NCBI GenBank assembly: GCA_023415235.1
Contig: JAEZLP010000066.1
Coordinates: forward strand, 1-48,271
Origin: Bacillota bacterium
GTDB taxonomy: Bacteria; Bacillota; Clostridia; Peptostreptococcales; Anaerovoracaceae
Direction: 5' to 3'
DNA length: 48,271 nucleotides
The notes beneath the pieces were generated by a model that did no database searches, had not been told where the DNA came from, and saw nothing but the letters and a program-made list of their open reading frames with translations. The position numbers were made by a program, and so were the translations under genes. Shown here one piece after another: positions 16,962-25,063 of the stretch (positions are counted from its first letter, which is position 1; the number at the start of each line of letters is the position of its first letter).

Positions 16962-19052
16962 ATGGACGCACAGGAATTCCGAAAAGATTTCATAGAAGGC
17001 GTTAAAGCCGAAGCAGCTGCTACCGGTGAGGGTTCAAGTGCGTCATTTGTAAGTGCTTTTGCTCAGTATCTTCAGGAAGCAGAATTCCTGATGGACTTTA
17101 CTGCCGCCTACTTTGAGGGGACAGGAAAACGCAACCGCAAGATGCGTGTTGACGGATATGCCTACGATGAGTTTGACAAAACCATGAGCTTAATAATAGC
17201 CGATTATGACGCCTCTGAAAATGAGCGGGTGCTTGCCAAAACTCAAGCCGGGCAATTGCAGGAGCGGTTAAATACGTTTGTAGACCATGCGTTGAACTCC
17301 ACCCTTCATCGTGAAGTTGAGATGAGCAGACCATGCTCTGATTTAGTGGACTTGTTGCGGGAGAAGCGCAGAGAAATTCGCAAATACCAGCTTTTGATTT
17401 TTACAACAGCTTCCATAAGCACCACAATAACCGTGCTCGAATCCCCTGATATCGATGGAGTCGCATCAGAGTGTCAAATATGGGACATTAACCGTTTATT
17501 CAAAGTTTGCGGTTCAGACACGGGAAGGCATATTATCGAAATTGACTTCAAAGCTTATTCAAAACATGGCATTCCGTGCATGGAAGCAAGCGGCACGGAA
17601 ACAAAGAATTTTAAGAGTTACCTTTGCATTATTCCTGGCGTTCTCTTAGCAGATATTTATGATAAATATGGCAGTGCTTTGCTGGAGGGAAATATTCGGT
17701 CATTCCTTTCAACAAAGGTGGCTGTAAACAAAAAAATCCGAGCTACTATTCTGCAATGCCCAGAGAGGTTTTTTGCATACAATAACGGCATTTCGGCTAC
17801 CGCAATGGATATCAAGATTGAATCCACTCCGCAGGGGCAGTTTCTTGTTTCAGCGAAGGATTTTCAGATAATCAACGGAGGTCAGACTACCGCATCGCTT
17901 TCAAATGCGAGATTCCGCGATCGCGATAAAGCTGACCTAAGCCTTATCTATGTGCAAATGAAGCTGACGGTAATTGAAAGTACGCTGGAAGAAGAGGCAA
18001 CGGAGCTTGTTCAAAACATTTCGCGTTCCTCTAACAGCCAGAATAAAGTCAGCGACGCAGACTTCTTCTCAACGCATCCCTTCCATGTCCGCATGGAAAG
18101 GTTCTCTCAGCGTCTGTATGCAAGGGCGGTAGGCGGTTCACAGCATGAAACGAAGTGGTTTTATGAGCGGGCGCGCGGACAATATCTGCAGAAGCAAATG
18201 CGAATGACCGCCAGTGAGAAAAGGAAGTTTTTGCTGCAGAACCCGAAAAATCAGCTTATAACGAAAACCGATCTTGCAAAAGTCCGGAACACTTGGAAGG
18301 GGTTGCCTCATACAGTTAGCCGTGGCGCACAAACAAACTTCGCTGAATTTGCAAAAACGACAAGTGAAGAATGGGAAGCATCTGACGATGGGCTTGTTTT
18401 CAATGAAAAATATTTTCAAGAAAGCGTTGCTTTAGTTCTGATATTTAGATACTGCGAAATAATGGTTACGCATCAGCCGTGGTATTCGCAAGGCTATCGA
18501 GCCAATATAGTGACCTATACCATCAGCCTTTTACATATGCTTATACAGAAACAGTTTTCCGGGAAGGACTTGGATTTGATGAACATCTGGACGCGTCAAA
18601 ATGTGCCGGATGCTGTTTCCGTTGCATTAACCGAGTTATCAGAACTTGTTTACGAAAAGCTTATCGATCCCCAAAGAGGAGTAGAAAACGTAACCCAGTG
18701 GTGTAAACAAGAAGGATGCTGGAAAAGCATTCAAAGCATTGACTACAAATTATCTTCTGCTATTGAGACATGCCTTATTGGACGAGATGAGTCAAGAATC
18801 GCTGAAAGAGAAGCGAAATATGGTCAGCGGATAGATTCTGAAACAGAGCTTATGACAAAAGTTATTGAGATTTCTCAGACGCAATGGCAAAATGCCCTGA
18901 ATTTTGCTGCAAGCAAGCGGATGATTTCGCCTGATGAAAATACTGCCATGCGGATAGCATGCCAGATACCCCAAAAAATGCCGACCCCATCTCAGTGCAA
19001 AAGGCTCGTCGCTGTGCTGGAACGGTTAGAGGAGGAGGGATTTAAATTATGA
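16962..19052 (+). CDS. AIPR-family abortive-infection-type protein
   Basis: A 696-residue protein of the AIPR (abortive infection phage resistance) family. The central signature is FFAYNNGISATA near residue 270 and FQIINGGQTTASL near 304, followed by VQMKLTVIE and EELVQNISRSSNSQNKV-type segments. Those conserved Asn, Gly and Gln-Thr-Thr residues define the family; its biochemical activity is not known to me. The ATG at 16962 with GGGTG 7 bases upstream is chosen, although a GTG at 16953 would overlap the previous stop by 4 bases as elsewhere in this operon. The 3' end overlaps the methyltransferase start by 4 bases (ATGA). It probably acts as a large effector or scaffold with the GHKL and Z1 proteins. 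Confidence 0.9.
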   Translation: MDAQEFRKDFIEGVKAEAAATGEGSSASFVSAFAQYLQEAEFLMDFTAAYFEGTGKRNRKMRVDGYAYDEFDKTMSLIIADYDASENERVLAKTQAGQLQERLNTFVDHALNSTLHREVEMSRPCSDLVDLLREKRREIRKYQLLIFTTASISTTITVLESPDIDGVASECQIWDINRLFKVCGSDTGRHIIEIDFKAYSKHGIPCMEASGTETKNFKSYLCIIPGVLLADIYDKYGSALLEGNIRSFLSTKVAVNKKIRATILQCPERFFAYNNGISATAMDIKIESTPQGQFLVSAKDFQIINGGQTTASLSNARFRDRDKADLSLIYVQMKLTVIESTLEEEATELVQNISRSSNSQNKVSDADFFSTHPFHVRMERFSQRLYARAVGGSQHETKWFYERARGQYLQKQMRMTASEKRKFLLQNPKNQLITKTDLAKVRNTWKGLPHTVSRGAQTNFAEFAKTTSEEWEASDDGLVFNEKYFQESVALVLIFRYCEIMVTHQPWYSQGYRANIVTYTISLLHMLIQKQFSGKDLDLMNIWTRQNVPDAVSVALTELSELVYEKLIDPQRGVENVTQWCKQEGCWKSIQSIDYKLSSAIETCLIGRDESRIAEREAKYGQRIDSETELMTKVIEISQTQWQNALNFAASKRMISPDENTAMRIACQIPQKMPTPSQCKRLVAVLERLEEEGFKL

Positions 19053-20662
19053 GTTCTGACGTTGAATCAAAGTATAGCATTGTTGATTTGTTCGCCGGTG
19101 CAGGCGGCCTCAGCTACGGGTTTCTTCAAACAGGCAGATTTTATATTAAGGCTGCCTTTGAAAACAATCTCAATGCTCAGAAAACTTATAAGCGCAATCA
19201 TGGAAATGCTGAAGTTTATAATGATGTCAGCGATGCACTTAAAGATGAAACTAAAGCTAAACTTGGCAAAGTTGACGTTGTCATTGGGGGGCCGCCGTGC
19301 CAAGGCTTCTCTAATGCAAACCGTCAGAAAAATCATGCCATCAGTTTGAATAACTCTCTTGTAAAAAAGTTTGTCCAGACTGTCCTACACCTGAACCCTC
19401 TGGCTTTCGTGATGGAGAATGTAAGTATGCTTCAGTCGGATATTCACCGTTTTTATGTGGATGAAACTGATGCAGAAACCATAGAAAAATACGGCATAAA
19501 AACAAGCCCGTCAGAAATACTGCTTCTTGACGCAGATTTTGTGTTTCCGGGCGTTGCTGACATTGTAAAAAACATTACGCAAATTTCAAAATATCTATGG
19601 AACGAAAATGACTATTTGTCGCTCAATGTCGTGTTCAAAGCGCGTAATTCCAAAAAGTTATGTACTTCTCTGACAAAGCACAAAAACAGGCTTCTTACTC
19701 TGGCAAAGAACCTCATTGCCTCCTTTGATGAAAATGATCCGGTATTAAAGCATAATCATACGGCAGGAATTGCTATACAGAACTATTTTACTAACGTCGA
19801 AACGGATGAAGCTGCTAAAGGACTCTGTAACGCAATAATGCCGGCAATTATGCTGCAGCGCATGTTCTCAAAGGCTAAGGAAATATTGGATAATCGCATC
19901 AAGGTTGACAGATATTCAACCGAGACTGGGCTTGTTGCTCATGTTACTTCTATGGCAGTTATCGATTATATTAAATCAATTTTGGAAGCTTCCAGTACGG
20001 GATACAGTATAAATAGTGGTGTTTTATCGGCTGCGGACTTTGGTGCGCCTCAGAAGCGGATGCGTTTTGTTCTTATTGGCGTCAAAAAGTCGATTTGCGA
20101 GGAGGTTAAGCTCCCAAGCGGCGCATTCTCCGAAGCAACTTACCGTACAGTTAAAGATGCAATTGGAGATTTAGAAGAAATTGAAACGTCGACGGAAGTA
20201 TCTAACAAGGGGGTAGTGTTGCCCTCTGCCCCAAAGGATATATGTGAGCTTGGGAAACTATTACGTGATTCCGAAAATCTTTACAATCACATATCTACCG
20301 CAACAACCCCGGAAGCGCTAAAACGATTTAAGAAGATTAAACAAGGTGGTAATTTCCACAGCTTGCCGCCAGAACTTAAAACTACTTACTCTGACACAGA
20401 GCGTACACAGAAAACCATTTACCTGCGCCTGAAATATGACGAGCCTTCCGGTACAGTCGTTAATGTCCGGAAATCCATGTGGATTCATCCAGTGAAACAC
20501 CGTGCTTTAAGCATACGGGAAGCAGCTCGCCTGCAAACATTTCCAGATAGTTTTGTTTTCTGCGGGACTAAGGATTCACAATATCAGCAAGTAGGAAATG
20601 CGGTTCCGCCCATATTGGCAAAGGCAATAGCGGAACGTATTGATAGTTATTTGACCAAATAA
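19049..20662 (+). CDS. C5-cytosine DNA methyltransferase
   Basis: A 537-residue Dcm/HhaI-type enzyme that methylates cytosine C5 using S-adenosylmethionine. Motif I is FAGAGGLS (15-22), motif IV is GGPPCQGFS with the catalytic Cys84, motif VI is VMENV with Glu123, motif VIII is near 332-345 (GAPQKRMRFVLIG), motif IX is SIREAARLQTFPDSF near 485, and motif X is QQVGNAVPPILA near 515. It is longer than the 330-420 residues usual for simple enzymes. The extra length lies between motifs VI and VIII, about 200 residues of mostly helical insert. The ATG overlaps the AIPR stop (ATGA). Specificity cannot be read from the sequence. It is the obvious self-marking enzyme for the nucleases around it. Confidence 0.95.
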   Translation: MSSDVESKYSIVDLFAGAGGLSYGFLQTGRFYIKAAFENNLNAQKTYKRNHGNAEVYNDVSDALKDETKAKLGKVDVVIGGPPCQGFSNANRQKNHAISLNNSLVKKFVQTVLHLNPLAFVMENVSMLQSDIHRFYVDETDAETIEKYGIKTSPSEILLLDADFVFPGVADIVKNITQISKYLWNENDYLSLNVVFKARNSKKLCTSLTKHKNRLLTLAKNLIASFDENDPVLKHNHTAGIAIQNYFTNVETDEAAKGLCNAIMPAIMLQRMFSKAKEILDNRIKVDRYSTETGLVAHVTSMAVIDYIKSILEASSTGYSINSGVLSAADFGAPQKRMRFVLIGVKKSICEEVKLPSGAFSEATYRTVKDAIGDLEEIETSTEVSNKGVVLPSAPKDICELGKLLRDSENLYNHISTATTPEALKRFKKIKQGGNFHSLPPELKTTYSDTERTQKTIYLRLKYDEPSGTVVNVRKSMWIHPVKHRALSIREAARLQTFPDSFVFCGTKDSQYQQVGNAVPPILAKAIAERIDSYLTK

Positions 20663-20684
20663 TTATCACGGGAGGGAGTGAATA

Positions 20685-21455
20685 ATGGCAAGACAAAATT
20701 GGACAAGAGACCAAAGCATTCTGGCTCTGTATTTGTATTGCCAGATTCCTTTCGGTCAAATACACGCAACACATAAGCAGATTATAGAGACTGCTCAGTT
20801 AATTGGCAGATCACCTGATGCTTTAACAATGAAAATGTGTAATTTTGCGCGTTTTGATCCGGAGTTGCAACGTCGAGGTGTTGGCGGACTATCAAATGGT
20901 TCCCGCTTAGATGAAGCAATATGGATGGAATTCTCTACGGATTTCAGTCTGCTGTCATATGAGGCAGCTAATGTTTTATCTAATCTCAAAAAACAAGAGC
21001 TCGATTCATTTGTGGATTTAACGGATCTGCCCGCTATCCCATTAGGTGATATAAGAAATCAGATTGTAAAAGCCCGCATCAACCAAACATTTTTCAGAAG
21101 AGCCTTGTTGTCCTCATTCAATAGTGCCTGCTGCATAACAAAATTAGAGATTCCTGCTTTGCTTATTGCAAGCCATATTAAGCCTTGGAGCGTCTGCAAT
21201 GAATCTGAAAAGACTGATCCGCGAAATGGCTTGTTACTAAATGTATTTCATGATAAAGCATTTGATCTTGGCTATTTTACAATTAACAGCAGGTTTGAAA
21301 TAGTAGTATCCTCTAAGGTTGAGACTTATAACAATAATAAATTTTGCAATGAATGGTTGAAATCATTAAACGGCGGGCAAATAAAAAGACCTGAAAGATT
21401 TCTCCCGAGCAGTGAGTTCATCGAATATCATAATGATGTCGTGTTTCTAAAATAG
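20685..21455 (+). CDS. HNH endonuclease (HNH_2-type)
   Basis: A 256-residue protein with an HNH nuclease domain in its second half: SACCITKLEIPALLIASHIK with the first His near residue 163, then RNGLLLNVFHDKAFDLG, carrying Asn and the second His near 182-195. This is the HNH_2 arrangement common in putative restriction endonucleases next to cytosine methyltransferases. The N-terminal 100 residues (NWTRDQSILALYLY..., IGRSPDALTMKMCNF) match the target-binding region often seen in those enzymes. The ATG follows GGGAGGGAG by a few bases and lies 22 bases after the methyltransferase, so the pair can be read as a Type II restriction-modification unit. It is the best candidate for the cognate restriction enzyme. 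Confidence 0.88.
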   Translation: MARQNWTRDQSILALYLYCQIPFGQIHATHKQIIETAQLIGRSPDALTMKMCNFARFDPELQRRGVGGLSNGSRLDEAIWMEFSTDFSLLSYEAANVLSNLKKQELDSFVDLTDLPAIPLGDIRNQIVKARINQTFFRRALLSSFNSACCITKLEIPALLIASHIKPWSVCNESEKTDPRNGLLLNVFHDKAFDLGYFTINSRFEIVVSSKVETYNNNKFCNEWLKSLNGGQIKRPERFLPSSEFIEYHNDVVFLK

Positions 21456-21494
21456 TGCTAAAAGAATTGGGATTTGGAGTTCAGGAGAGTTAAT

Positions 21495-21908
21495 ATGGCA
21501 GACCATGCTCATTCCAAGGAAGTACGAAGCTATAACATGTCCCGTATAAGGAGTAAGAATACTAAACCCGAAGAAATCGTAAGAAAGTTCCTGTTTTCAA
21601 AGGGATTTAGATATAGAAAAAATGATAAGCGTTACTCCGGGTGTCCCGACATAGTTCTTCCGAAGCATAAAACTATGATTTTTATTAATGGCTGCTTCTG
21701 GCACTGCCACGAGGGATGCGCGGATTTTGTTATTCCCAAATCCAACCAAGACTACTGGATACCGAAGCTTGAAAAAAATCGCAAACGAGATGAGGAAAAC
21801 TATTCTGCTCTCAGAAAAGCTGGATGGAACGTGATTGTTGTCTGGGAATGTGAACTGAAAAAGGATTTTAGGGACAAGCGGCTTGAACTGCTTACCATCA
21901 GATACTGA
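21495..21908 (+). CDS. Very-short-patch-repair (Vsr) DNA mismatch endonuclease
   Basis: A 137-residue Vsr protein. It nicks 5' of the T in T:G mismatches created when 5-methylcytosine deaminates. Visible residues are SKNTKPE near the N-terminus, Asp52 in GCPDIVLP (catalytic; Asp51 in E. coli), FWHCHEGC at 68-75 with His70 and the intercalating aromatic pair Phe68-Trp69, zinc-ligand cysteines, and the tail KAGWNVIVVWECEL. The ATG at 21495 has GGAGA upstream; the longer frame from 21474 lacks a ribosome binding site. Its presence fits the C5-cytosine methyltransferase two genes upstream, whose product makes such mismatches possible. It overlaps no neighbour; the following gene starts 22 bases later. 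Confidence 0.94.
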   Translation: MADHAHSKEVRSYNMSRIRSKNTKPEEIVRKFLFSKGFRYRKNDKRYSGCPDIVLPKHKTMIFINGCFWHCHEGCADFVIPKSNQDYWIPKLEKNRKRDEENYSALRKAGWNVIVVWECELKKDFRDKRLELLTIRY

Positions 21909-21930
21909 ATACGTAAATGGGGTGCTGTTA

Positions 21931-22734
21931 ATGGATGAGTCCGATAATTTTAACTTCAACAAATACTGGGGACCTGCGGATTATAAACCAAGAGTTGTTT
22001 TCGAGCGCGGCTCAGATATGCGATGTGTGTATTGTGGCGAGACAGCCGATACAAGAGAGCATTGCCCTTCAAAAGCTTTTCTCACCAAGCCGTACCCTTC
22101 TGACTTACCAGTAGTCCCTGCCTGTGAAAAATGCAATAATGGATTTTCCTCGGATGAGTTATACACAAAAGCTTTCATTGATGCATATGAACAGCATATC
22201 GCATATAAGTCAAGAACATTATTGTCAGAACGAAAAGAGGTCAAGGAAGCGCGGCAGAAATTCGATGAATGTGTCCGTTCAGGCGAAATTCATTTTGATA
22301 ATAGAATTTCGAAAATCTTAATGAAACTCGCTGTATGCCATATGACATATGAACTCACTACCGGTTTCTACGAGGATTCTTGGGAGGGCATACCAGAATA
22401 TGTGTCCTATACATTTCGCCCTAACATGACTTCAGAAGAGATTGCATCTTGGGATGAGTTCATTATTATGAACGACAACATTTTGCCTATCATAGGCTCT
22501 CGAGTATTTAATCATATCTATGTCTTTGAACCTGTACTTACTGCGTTAGATGATAACGGACAAGTTATAAAGAAGCCTTTCTTGGTTATGGATTGGACTG
22601 ATGTTCAAGACAATAATTACAGATACGTGTGCTGGCTTGATAAAATCTATATGAATATTATGATTGTAATTGACGAGTTTTTGTTTGCCAAGATTGTATT
22701 TAAACAAAAAAATAATCCGTCAGAAGGAGAATAA
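21931..22734 (+). CDS. Second HNH-type zinc endonuclease, 267 aa
   Basis: A 267-residue protein with an N-terminal HNH-like treble-clef: CVYCGE (Cys32, Cys35), TREHCPSKAF with His44, and VVPACEKCNN with Cys65, Cys68 and Asn69-Asn70. This CxxC...EH...CxxCN pattern is typical of HNH_5-like predicted nucleases. The remaining 190 residues are mixed helices and strands ending in a hydrophobic region (IYMNIMIVIDEFLFAKIVF) that looks like buried strands and not a clear membrane span. The ATG at 21931 with GGGGTG upstream is chosen over an earlier in-frame ATG overlapping vsr. It continues the defence operon. It may add a second cutting activity or may be an independent small anti-phage gene; I cannot tell which. 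Confidence 0.8.
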   Translation: MDESDNFNFNKYWGPADYKPRVVFERGSDMRCVYCGETADTREHCPSKAFLTKPYPSDLPVVPACEKCNNGFSSDELYTKAFIDAYEQHIAYKSRTLLSERKEVKEARQKFDECVRSGEIHFDNRISKILMKLAVCHMTYELTTGFYEDSWEGIPEYVSYTFRPNMTSEEIASWDEFIIMNDNILPIIGSRVFNHIYVFEPVLTALDDNGQVIKKPFLVMDWTDVQDNNYRYVCWLDKIYMNIMIVIDEFLFAKIVFKQKNNPSEGE

Positions 22735-22745
22735 CTTCAAGTATT

Positions 22746-23906
22746 ATGATTGCTGAAATCTATCATAAAATTGTTGATACTGGTTCTGAAGACCAACTGA
22801 CAGGGAATGTTTTCGGAGCGTTGAGATATTTGCCTTATGCTGTCGTCCGGCAAATAATAGTCAATAGCATTGTTCCGGTGGCTACAAGTAAGTTGCTTGA
22901 ACAAGCATTGCCTTCAGAAACAAACGGTGAATGGGGTCGTAATCTTTATTTCTGGCAGCACTATCCCGATTCGCAAACAGAGCCCGATATTGTTATTGAG
23001 TTGGGGCAAGCGGTTATATTGATAGAGGTTAAGTATAACAGCGATTTATCCGGCGACGATCAGCTGGTTCGCGAAGCGGAGCTACTTCTGAGTAACTACC
23101 CAAATAAGAAAAAGTTTTTGATATTGCTTGCTCGTGAGGAATCAGCAGTTGCTATTTTCAACGAGCAGAAAATTAAAATTCCAGCGGACGTTTCGTTTGG
23201 TTATATGACTTGGCAGGGCTTATTTGACTCCATATGTAAAAATAATACCTACAGTCTTATTTTCGATGATTTATCAGCGCTACTAAATGAAAAGGGCTTC
23301 GGTGGTTTTAGGGGGTTTGGTACGATGAACGAAGAAACAATTAAGGCTTTTCAAGCGGTACGTGAAGCTCATAAAAACGTACAGGAATTCATTTCACGGT
23401 GCATTGCTCTGGCGGAAGAAAAGGGTGAATTTGAGCTTGCTCCTATTACAAAAAATAACACCTTTCTCAGATGGAATAGCGACCGAGATTCAGATGCTTG
23501 GTTATACCACAGCTTCATTGTTGTCTTTCAACGATGCTCGGACACCAAGTTAAAAAACGGCTACCGCAATGGCGCATTATACGTTTTGGAGCTTAATTTT
23601 ATCGATTTTGAAATTCCAATGGCCAATGTTGCCCGATATGATTACGAAAATATAGCTGAGAACTGGTCAACAAATCCTATCTCTCCAAGCGACCATTGGA
23701 TTTTCTATCACCCTATGTATAGTGGCATAATTGAGTTTCCTGAGTATGAATCTGGGGAAATGTATTACGGAGAAGCCGCTGAACCAGTTGAACGATACTG
23801 GGGATTAAAACGGGTTTTGGGGTATGAAGTACCCTTATCGGATATTACTGCTGACAATGCTTATGAGAAAATCTTTGGTGTATTCAAAGAATTAGCAAAG
23901 AGATAG
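22746..23906 (+). CDS. PD-(D/E)XK nuclease-like protein, 386 aa
   Basis: The N-terminal 190 residues form a PD-(D/E)XK domain: TEPDIVIELG with Asp81, ILIEVKYNSD with Glu94 and Lys96, and a following conserved Gln-rich helix DDQLVREAELLL. The C-terminal half (residues 190-386) is unrecognised, aromatic-rich and may read a target or sense a partner. It is the last gene of the defence operon, 11 bases after the HNH gene, and is followed by a large hairpin and the right end of the element. The ATG follows the upstream stop closely, with AGAAGGAGAA upstream. The active-site residues all appear present, so it should be able to cut nucleic acid. Confidence 0.85.
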   Translation: MIAEIYHKIVDTGSEDQLTGNVFGALRYLPYAVVRQIIVNSIVPVATSKLLEQALPSETNGEWGRNLYFWQHYPDSQTEPDIVIELGQAVILIEVKYNSDLSGDDQLVREAELLLSNYPNKKKFLILLAREESAVAIFNEQKIKIPADVSFGYMTWQGLFDSICKNNTYSLIFDDLSALLNEKGFGGFRGFGTMNEETIKAFQAVREAHKNVQEFISRCIALAEEKGEFELAPITKNNTFLRWNSDRDSDAWLYHSFIVVFQRCSDTKLKNGYRNGALYVLELNFIDFEIPMANVARYDYENIAENWSTNPISPSDHWIFYHPMYSGIIEFPEYESGEMYYGEAAEPVERYWGLKRVLGYEVPLSDITADNAYEKIFGVFKELAKR

Positions 23907-23938
23907 GCGCTATCCCTTGCGGGACAACACCTATCTCT
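23899..23938 (+). terminator. Two-tier hairpin ending the defence operon
   Basis: AGAGATAGG (23899-23907) pairs with CCTATCTCT (23930-23938), and an inner TCCC-TTGC-GGGA stem fills part of the loop. It overlaps the stop codon of the last defence gene. No T-run follows, so it may be a weak terminator or part of the attachment site, which begins 20 bases downstream. Confidence 0.5.
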
Positions 23939-23957
23939 TGCATTTCCGTACCGGTTT

Positions 23958-23964
23958 TGGGTAT
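23958..23964 (+). other. Candidate attR core (TGGGTAT)
   Basis: This is the second copy of the 7-base word found at 4631-4637, in the same orientation, at the right end of the element. GGTTC immediately to its right mirrors the GAACC immediately left of attL. Removing the segment between the copies restores one symmetric site. Confidence 0.6.
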
Positions 23965-24016
23965 GGTTCAATAAGTTACCCTATTGAAACGTGCCTAATA
24001 TGCTTCCCGCCTTTTT
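23965..24016 (+). repeat. Right half of the split inverted repeat, with T-run
   Basis: GGTTCAATAAGTTACCCTAT (23965-23984) and TTCCCGCC (24004-24011) are complementary to the left half at 4610-4629 and 4590-4597. TTTTTATTG follows directly. In the empty site this would be the descending arm and T-tract of an intrinsic terminator for the metK-aspartokinase unit. Confidence 0.65.
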
Positions 24017-24024
24017 ATTGTCCT

Positions 24025-25029
24025 TTATTCCGAGATCACTTTTTCAGCAAAGGTGTTGTTTACAACGATATCGTGAGGCGCTGATTTGGAAAGCTCGCCT
24101 GCTGAGGTCATGACCTTCTGGAGCAGATCGAATGCTTTCTGATCCAGTACGGGATTGTCGCGCCATGCGTTAATGTCCTTGTACCTCTGGGCCACCGTAG
24201 TCAGCAGCTCCACGTCGGTATCGGGGAAGGAAGGCGCCACAACCTCAGCAATCTCCTTTGCACTGTGACTTGCCACCCACTGCTGGCCGCGATAGATGGC
24301 ACGGGTAAATCCTTCGATGAGATCCGGATTCTGTTCAATAAAGCTCTTTTTCGCAAAGTATCCGGTATAGGCGATTTCCCCCGCCTCTTCACCGACGGAG
24401 GCTACGATATAACCCTTTCCCTCCGCTTCCAGCATGGATGCGGTAGGCTCGAACAAGGTGACGTAATCCCCTGTTCCACCGGTAAAGGCGCCGGCCATCA
24501 AAGCAAACTGAATGCTGTTGTCAAGGATCATATCCTTGTAGGGGTCGAGCCCGTGATTCTTAATGACATATTCCAGCGCCATATAGGGCACTCCTCCCTT
24601 TCTGCCGGGGAGGATATGTTTTCCCTTGAGTTTATCCCAGGTGAAATCCGGATCCGGTTCCCGGCCTACGAGGAAGGAGCCGTCTCGCTGGGTCAGCAGC
24701 GCAAAGACCTGGGTATGATCCTCTTTGCCTTCGTTGTAAACATAGATGGAGGCTTCCGGTCCCGCAAATCCGATATCCACATTGTCGGAAAGGACGGCGG
24801 ACATGACCTTGTCGGCTCCCTGACCGTTGGAAAGCTCGATTTCGATGCCCTCCTCCTCAAAGTACCCCAGATTCATGGCTGCATATTGGGGAGCGTAAAA
24901 AATGGAATGGGTTACTTCGCACAACGTTACTTTTACCGCCTTTTCCTCCTCCTTTGCACAGCCGTAAAGAAACGGCACGGCAAGCAGAAGGCTTAGTCCT
25001 ATGCATAGAATCCTCGCAATTTTCTTCAT
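24025..25029 (-). CDS. ABC transporter substrate-binding lipoprotein (NMT1/SsuA-like)
   Basis: A 334-residue extracytoplasmic binding protein. It has a lipoprotein signal peptide with lipobox LYGC (Cys near 24) and the NMT1/THI5-like fold indicated by FYAPQYAAMNLGYFEEEGIE near the N-terminus and AVLSDNVDIGFAGPEASI. Such proteins bind pyrimidine thiamine precursors, sulfonates, nitrate or riboflavin-like ligands; the ligand cannot be chosen from the sequence. The ATG at 25029 has AAAGGAGA upstream. It is the third gene of a reverse-strand operon with the permease and ATPase. No TPP or FMN riboswitch was seen upstream of the operon, which argues weakly against a vitamin role. Confidence 0.9.
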   Translation of the reverse strand: MKKIARILCIGLSLLLAVPFLYGCAKEEEKAVKVTLCEVTHSIFYAPQYAAMNLGYFEEEGIEIELSNGQGADKVMSAVLSDNVDIGFAGPEASIYVYNEGKEDHTQVFALLTQRDGSFLVGREPDPDFTWDKLKGKHILPGRKGGVPYMALEYVIKNHGLDPYKDMILDNSIQFALMAGAFTGGTGDYVTLFEPTASMLEAEGKGYIVASVGEEAGEIAYTGYFAKKSFIEQNPDLIEGFTRAIYRGQQWVASHSAKEIAEVVAPSFPDTDVELLTTVAQRYKDINAWRDNPVLDQKAFDLLQKVMTSAGELSKSAPHDIVVNNTFAEKVISE

Positions 25030-25063
25030 CTATGTATCTCCTTTCTAAACATAAAATTTATGA

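Larger units (their letters stand above)
4631..23964. mobile_element. Serine-recombinase integrative element carrying a defence cluster
   Basis: The proposed element is about 19.3 kb and is bounded by identical 7-base words TGGGTAT at 4631-4637 and 23958-23964, in the same orientation. A large serine recombinase lies 21 bases inside the left copy. The outside flanks are halves of a single inverted repeat, which is what a single insertion into a symmetric site should leave. The gene content is typical of a small clostridial integrative or mobilisable element: recombinase, ribbon-helix-helix proteins, RepA-like ATPase, DUF6076-like and DUF6550-like proteins, a Cro-like regulator and then restriction and defence cargo. 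I found no relaxase or conjugation genes, so transfer, if any, would depend on helpers. The exact crossover dinucleotide within the 7-base word is unknown. Confidence 0.8.
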
